This document shows positions 17,344 through 26,735 of a stretch of 64,000 bases of DNA, one piece after another. The stretch spans positions 1-64,000 of the forward strand of contig NZ_VOAZ01000006.1 in NCBI RefSeq assembly GCF_008369115.1, written 5' to 3'. The notes beneath the pieces were generated by a model, which was not told the origin of the DNA, searched no databases, and saw only the letters and a program-made list of their open reading frames with translations. Within the stretch, counting starts at the first letter, position 1, and every line of letters starts with the position of its first letter. This DNA comes from Psychrobacter sp. ANT_WB68. Lineage in GTDB: Bacteria > Pseudomonadota > Gammaproteobacteria > Pseudomonadales > Moraxellaceae. Position numbers and translations under genes: made by a program.

Positions 17344-18162
17344 ATGAGCCAGCCCATGAGCCAAACCAAGCCAGCTACTATTAATAATGACACCATTAAA
17401 ACCGACATCGTTAAACATGACACTCTTTTCACCACGCCACTGGATAAAGCGGCGCGCTTTTCCTTTGATGAGCAAGTGGTGGCTTGTTTTCCCGATATGA
17501 TTCGTCGCAGTGTTCCTGGTTATGGTCAGGTGCTAGCGATGCTGCCGATATTTGCTCGTCGTCACTGTAAGTACCGTCAACAGGGCGATAATGGTCAGCG
17601 TGTTAGTCGTATTTATGATTTGGGCTGCTCGCTTGGTGCCGCAAGTATGACCTTAGCTGGCGAGTTTGAGCCACAAGATTTGCAGATTAAAGCGATTGAT
17701 ATTTCACCGGCGATGACCACAGAAGCGACCACATTACTGAGTGATAACTATCCTGAGCATGATATAGAAGTCATCACCGCTGATATTCGTGATATTGAGC
17801 TTGAGCCATGCGATATGGTCATTCTTAATCTTACGCTCCAGTTTTTGCCCGCTGCCGATAGGGTGGCAGTATTAGAGAAAATTTATGCCGCATTAAGTGA
17901 AGGTGGGATACTGGTATTGACTGAAAAAACTCATGCTTTTGATGAGCAGTATGATGCGTGGTTGGTTGAGCGTTATTATGACTTTAAACGGGCCAATGGT
18001 TATACCGAGATGGAAATCAGCGGCAAACGTAATGCATTAGAGAACGTCCTCATTACCGATACGTTAGACGAGCACCATGCGCGATTGAATGAGGTTGGCT
18101 TTACCCGTCATCTGACGTGGTTCCAGTTTTTAAACTTTTTTTCTATTGTGGCGTTTAAATAA
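17344..18162 (+). CDS. cmoA: Carboxy-S-adenosyl-L-methionine synthase
   Basis: 272 aa. Converts SAM and prephenate to carboxy-SAM, the donor used by CmoB to make 5-oxyacetyluridine (cmo5U34) at the tRNA wobble position. Visible motifs are [22 protein letters not shown] (about 38-59), the SAM loop [12 protein letters not shown] (95-106), and [10 protein letters not shown]. coli CmoA is 247 aa; the excess is an N-terminal ~25-residue polar leader. A second ATG five codons in (17356) is an alternative start. The gene is followed by cmoB 66 nt downstream, the usual pairing. Confidence 0.95.
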   Translation: MSQPMSQTKPATINNDTIKTDIVKHDTLFTTPLDKAARFSFDEQVVACFPDMIRRSVPGYGQVLAMLPIFARRHCKYRQQGDNGQRVSRIYDLGCSLGAASMTLAGEFEPQDLQIKAIDISPAMTTEATTLLSDNYPEHDIEVITADIRDIELEPCDMVILNLTLQFLPAADRVAVLEKIYAALSEGGILVLTEKTHAFDEQYDAWLVERYYDFKRANGYTEMEISGKRNALENVLITDTLDEHHARLNEVGFTRHLTWFQFLNFFSIVAFK

Positions 18163-18228
18163 CGCTTAGATTCTTTAAAACACCTTACCTTTTACACTAT
18201 CTGTTGATCAACACGGTAATCCGCTTTT

Positions 18229-19284
18229 ATGCTTAACGACACTATTCTCCACGCCGAACGTGAACTGTATTTAACCTTGTTGACACTGGCGCAGCACCAT
18301 CCAATGGCTTACGAGTGGCTCAAGCAGTTACCAACGTGGCTAAATGATATAAAAGACAAAGCCAATTACGCTCATGCGCCTGCTTATCAAGCGTCGGTAG
18401 CACGATTGCCAAAATTGACCGTCAACAATGTACAGTTAGATAGCGATATATTGACAATCAATGCACCGTTGAGTGACTCTGAGCGTAAACAAGCGACGGC
18501 TCTGTTAAAGCAATTGATGCCATGGCGTAAAGGCCCTTTTCAAATCGGTAGTAGCCAGAATGAAGGTAGTGAGCAAGCCGAGCCAATTTTCATCGATACC
18601 GAATGGCACAGTGATTGGAAGTGGCAACGAGTCGCACCGCATTTGGGCACGTTAAAAGGTCGGCGTGTTTTGGATGTAGGCGGTGGCTCTGGTTATCATG
18701 GCTGGCGTATGGCTGGGGCAGGCGCGGATACAGTCATTATTATTGATCCATCATGCTTGTTCTATCATCAGTTTATGGCGATTCGTCATTTTGTCGGTAG
18801 CGCCGATGATCATGACACAGGTGGTTATCGCACTCATTATATTCCGGTGCCACTGGAAGCTTTACCTGAGAACAGTCAGCTGTTCGACACAGTATTTAGT
18901 ATGGGCGTCCTCTATCATCGCCAGTCACCCTTTGAGCATTTACAACAGCTGAAAGGACAATTGGTCAAAGGTGGCGAGCTGGTGCTTGAAACTTTGGTGA
19001 TTGAAGGCGATGCCAATACCGTACTGGTGCCGCATGACCGCTATGCTCAGATGAATAATGTGTATTTTCTACCGTCTGTAGCGGCGCTAATTGGCTGGCT
19101 AGAAAAGGCTGGATTTACCGAAGTGCGCTGCGTCGATGTGGCAGTGACCTCTACCGATGAGCAGCGTAAAACGGAGTGGATGAACTACCATTCGCTAGCA
19201 GACTTCTTAGATGTGAATGACTCAACAAAGACCATCGAAGGCTATCCTGCACCGATGCGTGCCACGATTATTGCAAAAAAATAG
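18229..19284 (+). CDS. cmoB: tRNA U34 carboxymethyltransferase
   Basis: 351 aa. Transfers the carboxymethyl group from carboxy-SAM (made by CmoA) to 5-hydroxyuridine-34 of several tRNAs. The SAM-fold signature GRRVLDVGGGSGYHGWRM lies at about 144-161, with IDPSCLFYHQF and MGVLYHRQSPFEHLQQLK following; all are CmoB hallmarks. E. coli CmoB is 323 aa. The ATG has no clear Shine-Dalgarno. A 12-nt palindrome TGTTGATCAACA occurs just upstream in the cmoA-cmoB spacer. Cotranscription with cmoA is likely since no terminator separates them. Confidence 0.95.
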   Translation: MLNDTILHAERELYLTLLTLAQHHPMAYEWLKQLPTWLNDIKDKANYAHAPAYQASVARLPKLTVNNVQLDSDILTINAPLSDSERKQATALLKQLMPWRKGPFQIGSSQNEGSEQAEPIFIDTEWHSDWKWQRVAPHLGTLKGRRVLDVGGGSGYHGWRMAGAGADTVIIIDPSCLFYHQFMAIRHFVGSADDHDTGGYRTHYIPVPLEALPENSQLFDTVFSMGVLYHRQSPFEHLQQLKGQLVKGGELVLETLVIEGDANTVLVPHDRYAQMNNVYFLPSVAALIGWLEKAGFTEVRCVDVAVTSTDEQRKTEWMNYHSLADFLDVNDSTKTIEGYPAPMRATIIAKK

Positions 19285-19334
19285 TATTTATGAGGGCTGA
19301 CAGTAGGTGATCATAAAAACAAGGAGAAGAGATT

Positions 19335-20501
19335 GTGAAAATATCGACCACTGTGATTATGATTGCTGTCAGCTTGTTGTCACTGCCTGCGATGGCCGCC
19401 GATGCTTATGGCACGCCGTTTGACGGCTGGGGTTTTGTCAAAGACGACTGGCAATTGGTCTGTGACAATACCTTGACTTGCCGCGCGGCTGGTTATGCAA
19501 ATGAAGGTGCGGTGTCTGAAGAAATACTGTCAGCTAGTATGTTGTTGACGATTGTAGCCGGTGAAAAACTGCCTAGTGCAGAATTTATTTTGAGTAGCCA
19601 GGACTACGATGAGCAAGAAAAATTGGTGAGCGATCAATTATCAAAAAATACTGACAATGTTGAGCTGTCATTAAATGATAAATCTTATGGTATGGTGCAG
19701 CTTTCATCTGACGGCAGAGGGCAGTTAAGCCGCGCCCAACTACAGCAACTGCTGAAACTTGTTAACCAGAATACTAAGATGCAGTTCACGTCAGGGGTTT
19801 ATAAATGGCAAGTATCCGATAAAGGATTGGCGGCGATATTGCTGAAACTTGATGAAGTACAAGGTCGCGTAGGTACGCCACTCGCATTTATCAGTAAAAA
19901 AAATTCCAATCGACAAACACTTAAAAAAGCGCTGAAAATACCGATCGTTAAAAAAGACTATAGCTATCTAGACGACAAGGCGCTAAAAGAAGGTAAGCAA
20001 GCGCTTGACCCGAAAAAATTGGCGTACTTTCAAGCAAATATAAACAATTGGGTCGATATTGATTCTGAACAGCTTATAGGCTCTGTAGATACTATGGGAG
20101 ATTGTGAGTTGGTTAATCCAAAAACTGAAGAATATCGACGAATGCAAGAGTATGGCGCTGATAGGTTAGGCTGGGATTTTACACCGGTTAATGCCCAATA
20201 TACCTTGGCCAGTCACCTCTGTTGGCAGGGTGCCTATAATATGGGAGCAGGTTATTGGCTCATAAACCATACTAAGCCAAGCAAGCCAACACTGATTACA
20301 ACATCAGCGAGTGATTACTCTGATGGTGAAATTTACGCTATTCATAAGGATAGAGGAATAGGTGATTGCTGGAATAGCAAAACATGGGTATGGACCGGCA
20401 AAACCTTTGCACTAACGGAAGATTCCAGTACAGGAATGTGTCGAGGCTTTGCTGGTGGCGCATGGAATTTACCAACTTATACCAGTGAAGTCATAAAATA
20501 A
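19335..20501 (+). CDS. DUF1176 domain-containing exported protein
   Basis: 388 aa, starting at GTG with AAGGAG 10 nt upstream. A clear signal peptide (about 1-21, cleavage after AMA) exports it to the periplasm. The mature part fits DUF1176: GWGFVKDDWQLVCDNTLTCRAAGY near the start with a Cys pair, a middle domain (KWQVSDKGLAAILLKLDEVQGRVGTP), and a C-terminal region with Cys pairs (GDCELVN, SHLCWQGAYNMG, DCWNSKTWVWTGKTFALTED). The function of the family is unknown. It follows cmoB by 50 nt but has an independent role as far as can be seen. Confidence 0.85.
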   Translation: MKISTTVIMIAVSLLSLPAMAADAYGTPFDGWGFVKDDWQLVCDNTLTCRAAGYANEGAVSEEILSASMLLTIVAGEKLPSAEFILSSQDYDEQEKLVSDQLSKNTDNVELSLNDKSYGMVQLSSDGRGQLSRAQLQQLLKLVNQNTKMQFTSGVYKWQVSDKGLAAILLKLDEVQGRVGTPLAFISKKNSNRQTLKKALKIPIVKKDYSYLDDKALKEGKQALDPKKLAYFQANINNWVDIDSEQLIGSVDTMGDCELVNPKTEEYRRMQEYGADRLGWDFTPVNAQYTLASHLCWQGAYNMGAGYWLINHTKPSKPTLITTSASDYSDGEIYAIHKDRGIGDCWNSKTWVWTGKTFALTEDSSTGMCRGFAGGAWNLPTYTSEVIK

Positions 20502-20534
20502 AAAGTGATAGCAAGCCTCAGTGAGTAGTGGTAA

Positions 20535-20753
20535 TTAAATAAACCACCTTGTAAATGCCATTTCTATCAATACTTTTAAGATAAAACCAATAAAACCAGC
20601 ACCAAGCGCTAAAAACATCCAAAAGGTGCCAGCGCGCCCTGCATCGGATTTTTTGGATAGATCCCAAATAATAAAAAATAAGAAAGCAATAAAGATGGGT
20701 AGTAACACGTACATTCCCCAACTGGTGACCGTACTAGCAGCAATCGCAAACAT
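20535..20753 (-). CDS. DUF2788 small membrane protein
   Basis: 72 aa with two transmembrane helices (about 11-30 and 42-63) separated by a short charged loop DLSKKSDAGRAGTF. The pattern of a helix, the SK/ES-KAGR-GT loop and a second Gly-rich helix matches DUF2788 as I remember it in gammaproteobacteria. Function is unknown. ATG preceded by AGGATAAAAAC on the minus strand. Convergent with the DUF1176 gene. Confidence 0.75.
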   Translation of the reverse strand: MFAIAASTVTSWGMYVLLPIFIAFLFFIIWDLSKKSDAGRAGTFWMFLALGAGFIGFILKVLIEMAFTRWFI

Positions 20754-21168
20754 GTTTTTATCCTGTATATAAAATAATAAAACACCACCTTCTCTATTAT
20801 TTATTTTTATGGCTTTTAATAAAATACTTATAAGTGCTTGAATAAGACTTCAAAAGTCAAGATATGTAGAGAAAGTAGGCAATAGATGGCGTGATTATAA
20901 CGCGGAATAGGGCCGCTATAAATATTTCACTAACGTCAGGCAACAGTAACGCTACAATCAGTTTAAATAACCCTCTATTTGCAGCTTATAATAGTCATTA
21001 AATCCTAAGCAGCGCGTATCCGTTATAATAGCAGTAATTTTAACGCTATTTTTTTTCCAAATAGTGCAATAGCGTGTAAAGGTTGTTATATTTATAGGTT
21101 TCTTATTTTTTTCGTATTATCTTATAGTTCACCAATTTTTTTGTTCATTTATCTGAGTTTATAGTCCT
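20754..21168. other. Intergenic promoter region upstream of argS
   Basis: 415 bp between divergent genes. Two perfect TATAAT hexamers on the plus strand, at 20987-20992 and 21024-21029, are candidate -10 elements for argS. Neither has a consensus -35. The leader that would follow (about 140-175 nt) is T-rich and shows no T-box hallmark. No repeats or RNA genes seen. Confidence 0.45.
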
Positions 21169-22998
21169 ATGTCACAAGCCCAAATTGATACGCTCGCCTC
21201 ACTATTTGATAGTGCCATCCAAGTCCTAAAAGATGACGGCGAACTACCGGCTGATTGGCAAAATAATAGCCAAATTACGCGTACAAAAGATACCAGTCAT
21301 GGTGACTTTGCGAGCAATATCGCGCTAACGGCCGCCAAAGCTGCGAAAGCCAATCCGCGCCAGCTTGCTGAAAAAATCGTCAACGCCTTGCCTGAAAATC
21401 AAGATATTTGCCAAGTAGAAATCGCAGGTCCCGGCTTCATCAACGTGTTCTTAAATACCGAAGCCAAATTCGCCGTGTTAGACGATATCTTTAAGCTGCA
21501 AGAACGCTTTGGTTTAAGCAAGCAGTTTAAGGGTCAAAAAATACAAGTTGAATTTGTTTCTGCTAACCCCACGTCTAGTCTGCACGTCGGTCATGGCCGC
21601 GGTGCCGCATTTGGTATGAGCGTGGCAAACTTGCTTGAAGCCATTGGCTATGATGTTACGCGTGAGTATTATGTCAATGATGCTGGTCGACAGATGGATA
21701 TCTTAGCGACCAGTACGTATTTGCGTTATCTAGAAGCCAACGGCGAGTCAGTCATATTCCCAGTCAACGGCTATCAAGGCGATTATGTCAGTGATATTGC
21801 TCAGACACTAAAGACACAGCATGGGGATAGCTACGTCCACAGTTTTGCAGAAATTGCCAAAGACGTGTCAGCAGATGCGCAGTTTGAGATAAATGCTGAT
21901 GGCGAAAAAGTGCTGCTATCAGGCGATAAAGAAGCTCATATTGACGGACTGATTGCCAATAGTAAAGCTTTGCTTGGTGAGGGCTACGAGCTATTCTTAA
22001 ATGCCGCATTGAGCAGTATTTTGGCTGATATCAAAGACGACTTAAATGACTTTGGCGTCCGCTATGAATGCTGGTTTAGTGAAAGATCCATCGATAGCGA
22101 GATTGAGCCCGTCTTACAAATCCTAGATGAAAAAGGCTATTTGTACGAAAAGGACGGCAATATCTGGTTCAAATCGACCGATTTTGGTGATGAAAAAGAC
22201 CGTGTGGTACGCCGTGCCAATGGTCAAAGTACCTATTTTGCCTCTGATATCGCTTATCATAAAAACAAATTCGATCGCGGTTTTGACAAAGTTATTAACG
22301 TCTGGGGTGCCGACCATCATGGTTATGTCCCACGGGTAAAAGCGGCGTTGACGGCGCTTGGTATCGATGCCGACCGTCTTGATGTGGTGCTGGTACAGTT
22401 TGTCGCTTTATGGCGCGGTAGTGAAAAAGTGCAAATGTCGTCACGTTCGGGAAAATTTGTCACGTTACGTGAGCTGCGTCATGAAGTCGGTAACGATGCC
22501 GCACGTTTCTACTATGTCGCACGTAAGCCTGAAGTACACGTTGATTTTGACTTAGAGCTTGCTAAATCTCAAAGTAAAGACAACCTGGTTTACTATATCC
22601 AGTATGCGCATGCACGAGTTTGCCGTGTGTTAGAAAAACTAGAAAACAGTGGGCTGCAAGTGAATGACATTATTGGTGCCGAGCAGCAGCAGTTGCTGAT
22701 TGCGCCGAGCGAAGAAGAATTGATTAAGTTGTTAGCGGCGTATCCTGCAACCTTGTTGCGTGCAGCGACAGGCTATGAGCCGCACATCTTAACCAACTAT
22801 CTGAAAGAGTTGGCAGCGCTATTTCATGGTTGGTATGATAGCAATCGCATCTTACCTGTCAGCCTAACGTCAGGTGAGACGCCAAGCCAAGATGAGATGA
22901 ATATGATGCAGGCTCGCCTACGCTTATCTAAAGCGGTCAGGCAGGTATTGAGCAATGGGCTTAGCTTATTAGGCTTGTCTGCGCCGTCTAGCATGTAG
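21169..22998 (+). CDS. argS: Arginyl-tRNA synthetase
   Basis: 609 aa class I synthetase that charges tRNA-Arg in the cytoplasm. The N-terminal Add-1 domain (about 1-90) includes GDFASNIALTAAK. The HIGH motif appears as HVGH in SANPTSSLHVGHGRGAA (about 132-148). YVNDAGRQ, WGADHHGYVPR and the KMSKS equivalent KVQMSSRSG follow, then the anticodon-binding helical domain to the end. Length is close to the E. coli enzyme (577) with small insertions. No clear Shine-Dalgarno. It is followed 80 nt later by a SPOR-domain gene, the same order I recall from Pseudomonas. Confidence 0.97.
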   Translation: MSQAQIDTLASLFDSAIQVLKDDGELPADWQNNSQITRTKDTSHGDFASNIALTAAKAAKANPRQLAEKIVNALPENQDICQVEIAGPGFINVFLNTEAKFAVLDDIFKLQERFGLSKQFKGQKIQVEFVSANPTSSLHVGHGRGAAFGMSVANLLEAIGYDVTREYYVNDAGRQMDILATSTYLRYLEANGESVIFPVNGYQGDYVSDIAQTLKTQHGDSYVHSFAEIAKDVSADAQFEINADGEKVLLSGDKEAHIDGLIANSKALLGEGYELFLNAALSSILADIKDDLNDFGVRYECWFSERSIDSEIEPVLQILDEKGYLYEKDGNIWFKSTDFGDEKDRVVRRANGQSTYFASDIAYHKNKFDRGFDKVINVWGADHHGYVPRVKAALTALGIDADRLDVVLVQFVALWRGSEKVQMSSRSGKFVTLRELRHEVGNDAARFYYVARKPEVHVDFDLELAKSQSKDNLVYYIQYAHARVCRVLEKLENSGLQVNDIIGAEQQQLLIAPSEEELIKLLAAYPATLLRAATGYEPHILTNYLKELAALFHGWYDSNRILPVSLTSGETPSQDEMNMMQARLRLSKAVRQVLSNGLSLLGLSAPSSM

Positions 22999-23078
22999 TA
23001 TAAAGAGAGACGGCTGAGAGCCATCATTCGACGATAATTCGATAACGACAGATATATTCAGTAGGGAGAACGAGATCC

Positions 23079-23897
23079 ATGTTAGCCAAAAAACCAAAAG
23101 GTGCCACTGAAAAACGCAAAACAAGTAGTGTGTCAGGCTTATTATGGATGTTTGTTGGGGCGGTATTGACGCTCATGATTGGGGTGTTTTTATACCTCTC
23201 ACCATTGTTCAACTTTAGTCCTGCGGGCAGTGACGACGGTGCCGATCCTGATAGACAAGTACAACAACGGGTCGATACCGATACCGATAATGGTGATTAT
23301 GAGTTCTATGATATTCTGCCCAATCAAGAGATGGCAACGATTCCTGATGAAGATTTTGGGGAAGGCAGTGGTAGCCAATCAGGTCAAATCACTGACTTCG
23401 AGCCGGATGTGATCGTCAATCAGCCTCAAAGTACGACTCCTGCTAATGATGGGGGTAATTTTGGCATCTCTGAAAATACCACTATTGAACCGAATCGTGG
23501 CAACAATGCTAATAACGCAGCCACCAGCAGTAATGACGACGATATTGTCATCGTTGAAGAAGATGCGACCTACGATGGAACACCAGCTGCCAGTAATACG
23601 GGTGCGAGTGCAAACAAAACCAATACCGCAAATGCTAGCGTACAGCCAGCTAAGCCTGCAGCGACCTATATATTACAAATTAATAGCTTTGGTGACGCGG
23701 ATGAAGCAGATCGTCGCCGCGCCCAAGTGCTGATGGCGGGTGTTGATGCTAGAGTTGTGAAAAATACCACGGGTAATGGTTTGCCTATCTATCAGGTTAT
23801 CTCGCGCCCGATGAATAACCGTCAAGCGGTTGCTACTGCCCAGCAGCGCCTGCAAAATAACGGTATTGACTCTATTATCGTCGAACAACGTCGTTAA
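23079..23897 (+). CDS. SPOR-domain cell-division-type membrane protein (FtsN-like)
   Basis: 272 aa, bitopic. A short basic N terminus (MLAKKPKGATEKRKTS) is followed by one membrane helix (about 22-44), a long Asp/Asn/Thr-rich periplasmic linker (about 48-190), and a C-terminal SPOR domain (about 193-270: YILQINSFGDADEADRRRA...GLPIYQVISRPM). SPOR domains bind denuded glycan strands at the division septum. Topology and position behind argS match the FtsN-like protein of Pseudomonas. The essential FtsN periplasmic helices cannot be confirmed. Start ATG has GGGAGAACGAG upstream. Terminator at 24010-24037. Confidence 0.85.
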   Translation: MLAKKPKGATEKRKTSSVSGLLWMFVGAVLTLMIGVFLYLSPLFNFSPAGSDDGADPDRQVQQRVDTDTDNGDYEFYDILPNQEMATIPDEDFGEGSGSQSGQITDFEPDVIVNQPQSTTPANDGGNFGISENTTIEPNRGNNANNAATSSNDDDIVIVEEDATYDGTPAASNTGASANKTNTANASVQPAKPAATYILQINSFGDADEADRRRAQVLMAGVDARVVKNTTGNGLPIYQVISRPMNNRQAVATAQQRLQNNGIDSIIVEQRR

Positions 23898-23979
23898 GCA
23901 ACGCGGTCAAATTATGCCATTCAACGCAAGGTTTAGTGGTTTTTTCATCACTGTTGTTGATTGATCTTGTTGATCAACT

Positions 23980-24007
23980 AACAAAGTAATGATAACAAAG
24001 TATTGAT
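23980..24007. repeat. Two tandem copies of a 14-nt unit
   Basis: AACAAAGTAATGAT followed immediately by AACAAAGTATTGAT (one mismatch), in the spacer between the SPOR gene and its terminator. Probably a simple slippage duplication. Confidence 0.7.
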
Positions 24008-24009
24008 AA

Positions 24010-24037
24010 AAACAGCGTCACTGTGGCGCTTTTTTTA
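24010..24037 (+). terminator. Terminator after the SPOR gene
   Basis: Short imperfect hairpin AGCGTCAC / GTGGCGCT (with a G-T pair) followed by seven T. Confidence 0.65.
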
Positions 24038-24094
24038 TCCCTTTTTTTTCGTATACTTTTTGGCATCTTTTATCAAACTTAATATAAGAGCATC

Positions 24095-25192
24095 ATGATG
24101 ACTGTGACTCCTTCAGAAACTGCAACCGTCGGTATGATTAGTGCTTTTTTTCAAAAGTATTTCATCGATGCTTTTACCGGGATGGCGTTAGGACTGTTTG
24201 TTACCCTCATTGCCGGTCTTATCATCTCGCAAATCGGTGGTTGGTTAGCTTTACCTGCACTGGTAGCGGTCGGCAAGCTGGCGTCAGTATTAATGGGTGC
24301 GGGCATCGGTGTCGGTATCGCTTACTATCTTAAAGCGCCAACTTTAGTGATGCTTAGCTGCTTAGTCGCAGGGATGCTCGGTGCCCATTCTGAAGCTTTA
24401 ATGGCAGGCAACCTATTTATGGCGCAAGAAACAGGCCCAGCAACCTTCGCTGCGGTGCCCGGTAATCCGATTGGTGCGTATTTGACCTCAGTCTTTGCTT
24501 ATCGTGCTGGGACTTGGGTCGCTGGCAAGACCAAGCTTGATATTTTGCTTATCCCTTTATTAGTCTGTACGGTGGCACTAATTGTCTGTGCGCTGCTTAA
24601 TCCTCCGGTCGTTGCTGCTGTCAATGCCATTGGTCAAGGTATTCAAGCAGCTACTGAATTGCAGCCATTACTAATGGGTATTGTGATAGCGGTTGTTGTT
24701 GGCATTTTATTGACACTACCGACCTCAAGCGCTGCTATCTGTATCGCTATTGGGCTTGGCGGCTTAGCGGGTGGGGCTGCCGTCGTCGGCTGTGCCGCGC
24801 ATATGATTGGCTTTGCAGTGGCCAGTTTTAAAGATAACGGTGTCAGCGGCGTGATATCTCAAGGACTTGGCACCAGTATGCTACAAATTCCTAATGTCCT
24901 CAAAAAACCTATCGTTTTATTGCCTGCTGTGATTGCTAGCGCCATTGTTGGTCCTATCGCGACCGTCGGTTTTGGCCTAGCTTGTACGGCGACTGGCGCA
25001 GGCATGGGCACGGCAGGGTTGGTTGGAGTGTTTGGCGTCATTGAGGCGTCACAAGAAATCATGAGCAGCGCTCAGTTATGGACGGCGATTGTTTTATTGA
25101 TGTTCGTCCTACCTGCGCTCATCGCTGGTGTGGTCGCCTATGTGATGCGCCGCCTTGGTTGGTTGGTTGATGGCGATATGAAATTACCTTAG
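24095..25192 (+). CDS. PTS transporter subunit IIC-like membrane protein (PfoR type)
   Basis: 365 aa, about 9-10 hydrophobic helices, Gly/Ala-rich. It resembles the PF13303 (PTS_EIIC_2 / PfoR) family: GMALGLFVTLIAGLIISQIG near the start, AALCIAIGLGGLAGGAA-like PTSSAAICIAIGLGGLAGGA in the middle, and GPIATVGFGLACTATGAGMGTAG late. No EIIA or EIIB domain is fused or adjacent, and no HPr/EI gene is in view, so phosphotransfer activity is not supported. The protein may act as a simple transporter or regulator. Start is one of two tandem ATG codons. Terminator at 25234-25270. Confidence 0.82.
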   Translation: MMTVTPSETATVGMISAFFQKYFIDAFTGMALGLFVTLIAGLIISQIGGWLALPALVAVGKLASVLMGAGIGVGIAYYLKAPTLVMLSCLVAGMLGAHSEALMAGNLFMAQETGPATFAAVPGNPIGAYLTSVFAYRAGTWVAGKTKLDILLIPLLVCTVALIVCALLNPPVVAAVNAIGQGIQAATELQPLLMGIVIAVVVGILLTLPTSSAAICIAIGLGGLAGGAAVVGCAAHMIGFAVASFKDNGVSGVISQGLGTSMLQIPNVLKKPIVLLPAVIASAIVGPIATVGFGLACTATGAGMGTAGLVGVFGVIEASQEIMSSAQLWTAIVLLMFVLPALIAGVVAYVMRRLGWLVDGDMKLP

Positions 25193-25233
25193 CGTTCATG
25201 TAAAAGGTTAAGTTAAATATCGATAAAAATTGA

Positions 25234-25270
25234 AAAGCCCAGCTATCTTAAATAGTTGGGCTTCCGTTTT
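25234..25270 (+). terminator. Terminator between convergent PTS-IIC and cytochrome genes
   Basis: AAGCCCAGCTAT / ATAGTTGGGCTT stem (one G-T pair) with a short loop. The right flank has CCGTTTT rather than a pure T tract; the left flank is A-rich, so it suits the minus strand at least as well. Confidence 0.65.
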
Positions 25271-25293
25271 CTATTATTTTTCAATTTTTTAAA

Positions 25294-26277
25294 TTAACGA
25301 CGTACGTCTTTTGGTGCGTCGCCATTTGGCCAATCTTTGTCTTTATTGGCTTTTACAGGGCGGGGCAAATGGGTAAAGTAGGCGGCAATATCGACGGCTT
25401 CTTGGTCGGTTAGTGTATTACCTTGTCCAAATGGCATTTTACCTTTAATAAAGGCAGCAGCAGTATAAGTACGTGCCATACCCGCGCCATCGTTAAAGGA
25501 CTTATCACCAGCAACTGCTGGATAGATATAAGTGCCATCGTCATTATATTGCCCTTCGCCATTGTCACCGTGACAAACACTACATTTTTCCGCAAATAAT
25601 TTTTTGCCATTGTCAGTATTGGGCTCCAAATCTTTATCTATTTTGACAAAGCCACGACCTTCAGGTGACACCCCAAATGGCATATCTTGTGACAACCAAC
25701 TCATATAAGACACCATCGCGTTCATATCGTCTGAACCCATATCAAGGGCTTTGCCGTTCATCGAACGCTCAAAGCAGCCATTAATACGCTGTTGAATAGT
25801 GTTAACGCGACCTGCTCTTGAACGATAAACAGGATAAATGCCTGGCATACCATTCCAAGGCGCAGCATATGCCTCTGAGCCATTACCTAAGTGACAGCTG
25901 GTACAGTTAAGCTGGTTGCCGACGTTGTCTGGCAGCTCTTTATAAGTATGATTAGCCAGTTGTAGGCCGCGTTTTACCGCTGCGCCAAACTCATCATCTG
26001 GAATCGTAGATTCGTCAGGCATTTTAATGGCTGGCTTACCAACTACTGCAGCACTGCTGCCTGCGCTAGCGCTCATATCGTTGGCAGCTGGCATATTGCC
26101 TTTTAGGGTTTCTGCACGGGCTTCGAGTGCTTTGACGCGAGCTAATGCTTCCGCTTCTTCCAGACGGTCAACGGCCTTAGTTTCAGTGCTATTACTACAG
26201 CCAGTCATAGTCATTGTACTAATGGCAAAGATAGCGGTTGCTAATAAGGAGGATTTAGTGCGTGGGAAACTTCTCAT
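25294..26277 (-). CDS. Dihaem c-type cytochrome lipoprotein, TsdA-like
   Basis: 327 aa from the chosen ATG. The N terminus is a lipoprotein signal with lipobox MTGC (Cys27), so it is anchored in a membrane facing the periplasm. A helical Glu/Ala-rich linker follows. The first haem site CTSCH is at about residue 125-129, followed by YRSRAGRVNTIQQRINGCFERSMNGKAL-type sequence, recognisable from thiosulfate dehydrogenase TsdA. The second haem site CSVCH with GDNGEGQ is typical of class I cytochrome c. TsdA oxidises two thiosulfate to tetrathionate or reduces tetrathionate; that role is inferred. I use the ATG at 26277 (AAGG 8 nt upstream) rather than one 39 nt earlier. No partner cytochrome (TsdB) is adjacent. 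Confidence 0.85.
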   Translation of the reverse strand: MRSFPRTKSSLLATAIFAISTMTMTGCSNSTETKAVDRLEEAEALARVKALEARAETLKGNMPAANDMSASAGSSAAVVGKPAIKMPDESTIPDDEFGAAVKRGLQLANHTYKELPDNVGNQLNCTSCHLGNGSEAYAAPWNGMPGIYPVYRSRAGRVNTIQQRINGCFERSMNGKALDMGSDDMNAMVSYMSWLSQDMPFGVSPEGRGFVKIDKDLEPNTDNGKKLFAEKCSVCHGDNGEGQYNDDGTYIYPAVAGDKSFNDGAGMARTYTAAAFIKGKMPFGQGNTLTDQEAVDIAAYFTHLPRPVKANKDKDWPNGDAPKDVRR

Positions 26278-26735
26278 TGGAATAACCTTATAGTATAAAA
26301 TAATATGTAAATCCATATTTATATGATAATTTGGTCGTCATAGTGGCAGAACTTATTTGAATTTTTTAAGATAGATACAAAACTGAGATTGTAATATTCG
26401 TAAACGAGAGCACAGTGAGCGTCATATCATTCGCTTACCGCTACTGCGTACTTCACTCCATTAATCCGCTGAATTCTACCTATCACCATCTGACCATTAA
26501 TCAATCTGTAAGTTGCTAGTAACATTATTGTATCAAATACAAATACGTAAAGTGTTTTTAAATTGAAAACAAACACTAATGCGACAAATGATGCAAACAG
26601 ATGACTAAGGCTTGAGCTAGCAGCGCTTACTGTATTTTTAATAAAAAAGCACGTAAATAGGTGAGTATTTACGCGCTTTTTTGCTAAGAATGTCTTTCTA
26701 GCGGTTTAAATTATCGTCGTTTATCTACCTTTATA
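26278..26735. other. Intergenic region between SDR and cytochrome genes
   Basis: About 460 bp. It holds the SDR terminator (26644-26682) and presumably the promoter of the cytochrome gene. No other gene, repeat or RNA signature is seen. Confidence 0.5.
26644..26682 (-). terminator. Terminator after the SDR gene
   Basis: AAAAAAGC-CGTAAATA / TATTTACG-GCTTTTTT hairpin with one internal A/C mismatch and a short loop, A/T-flanked on both sides. Confidence 0.8.

Noticed and set aside
18199..18216. GTTGATCAAC palindrome before cmoB, found again near 23969
   Set aside because: Ten bases are too short to claim a regulatory family from two copies.
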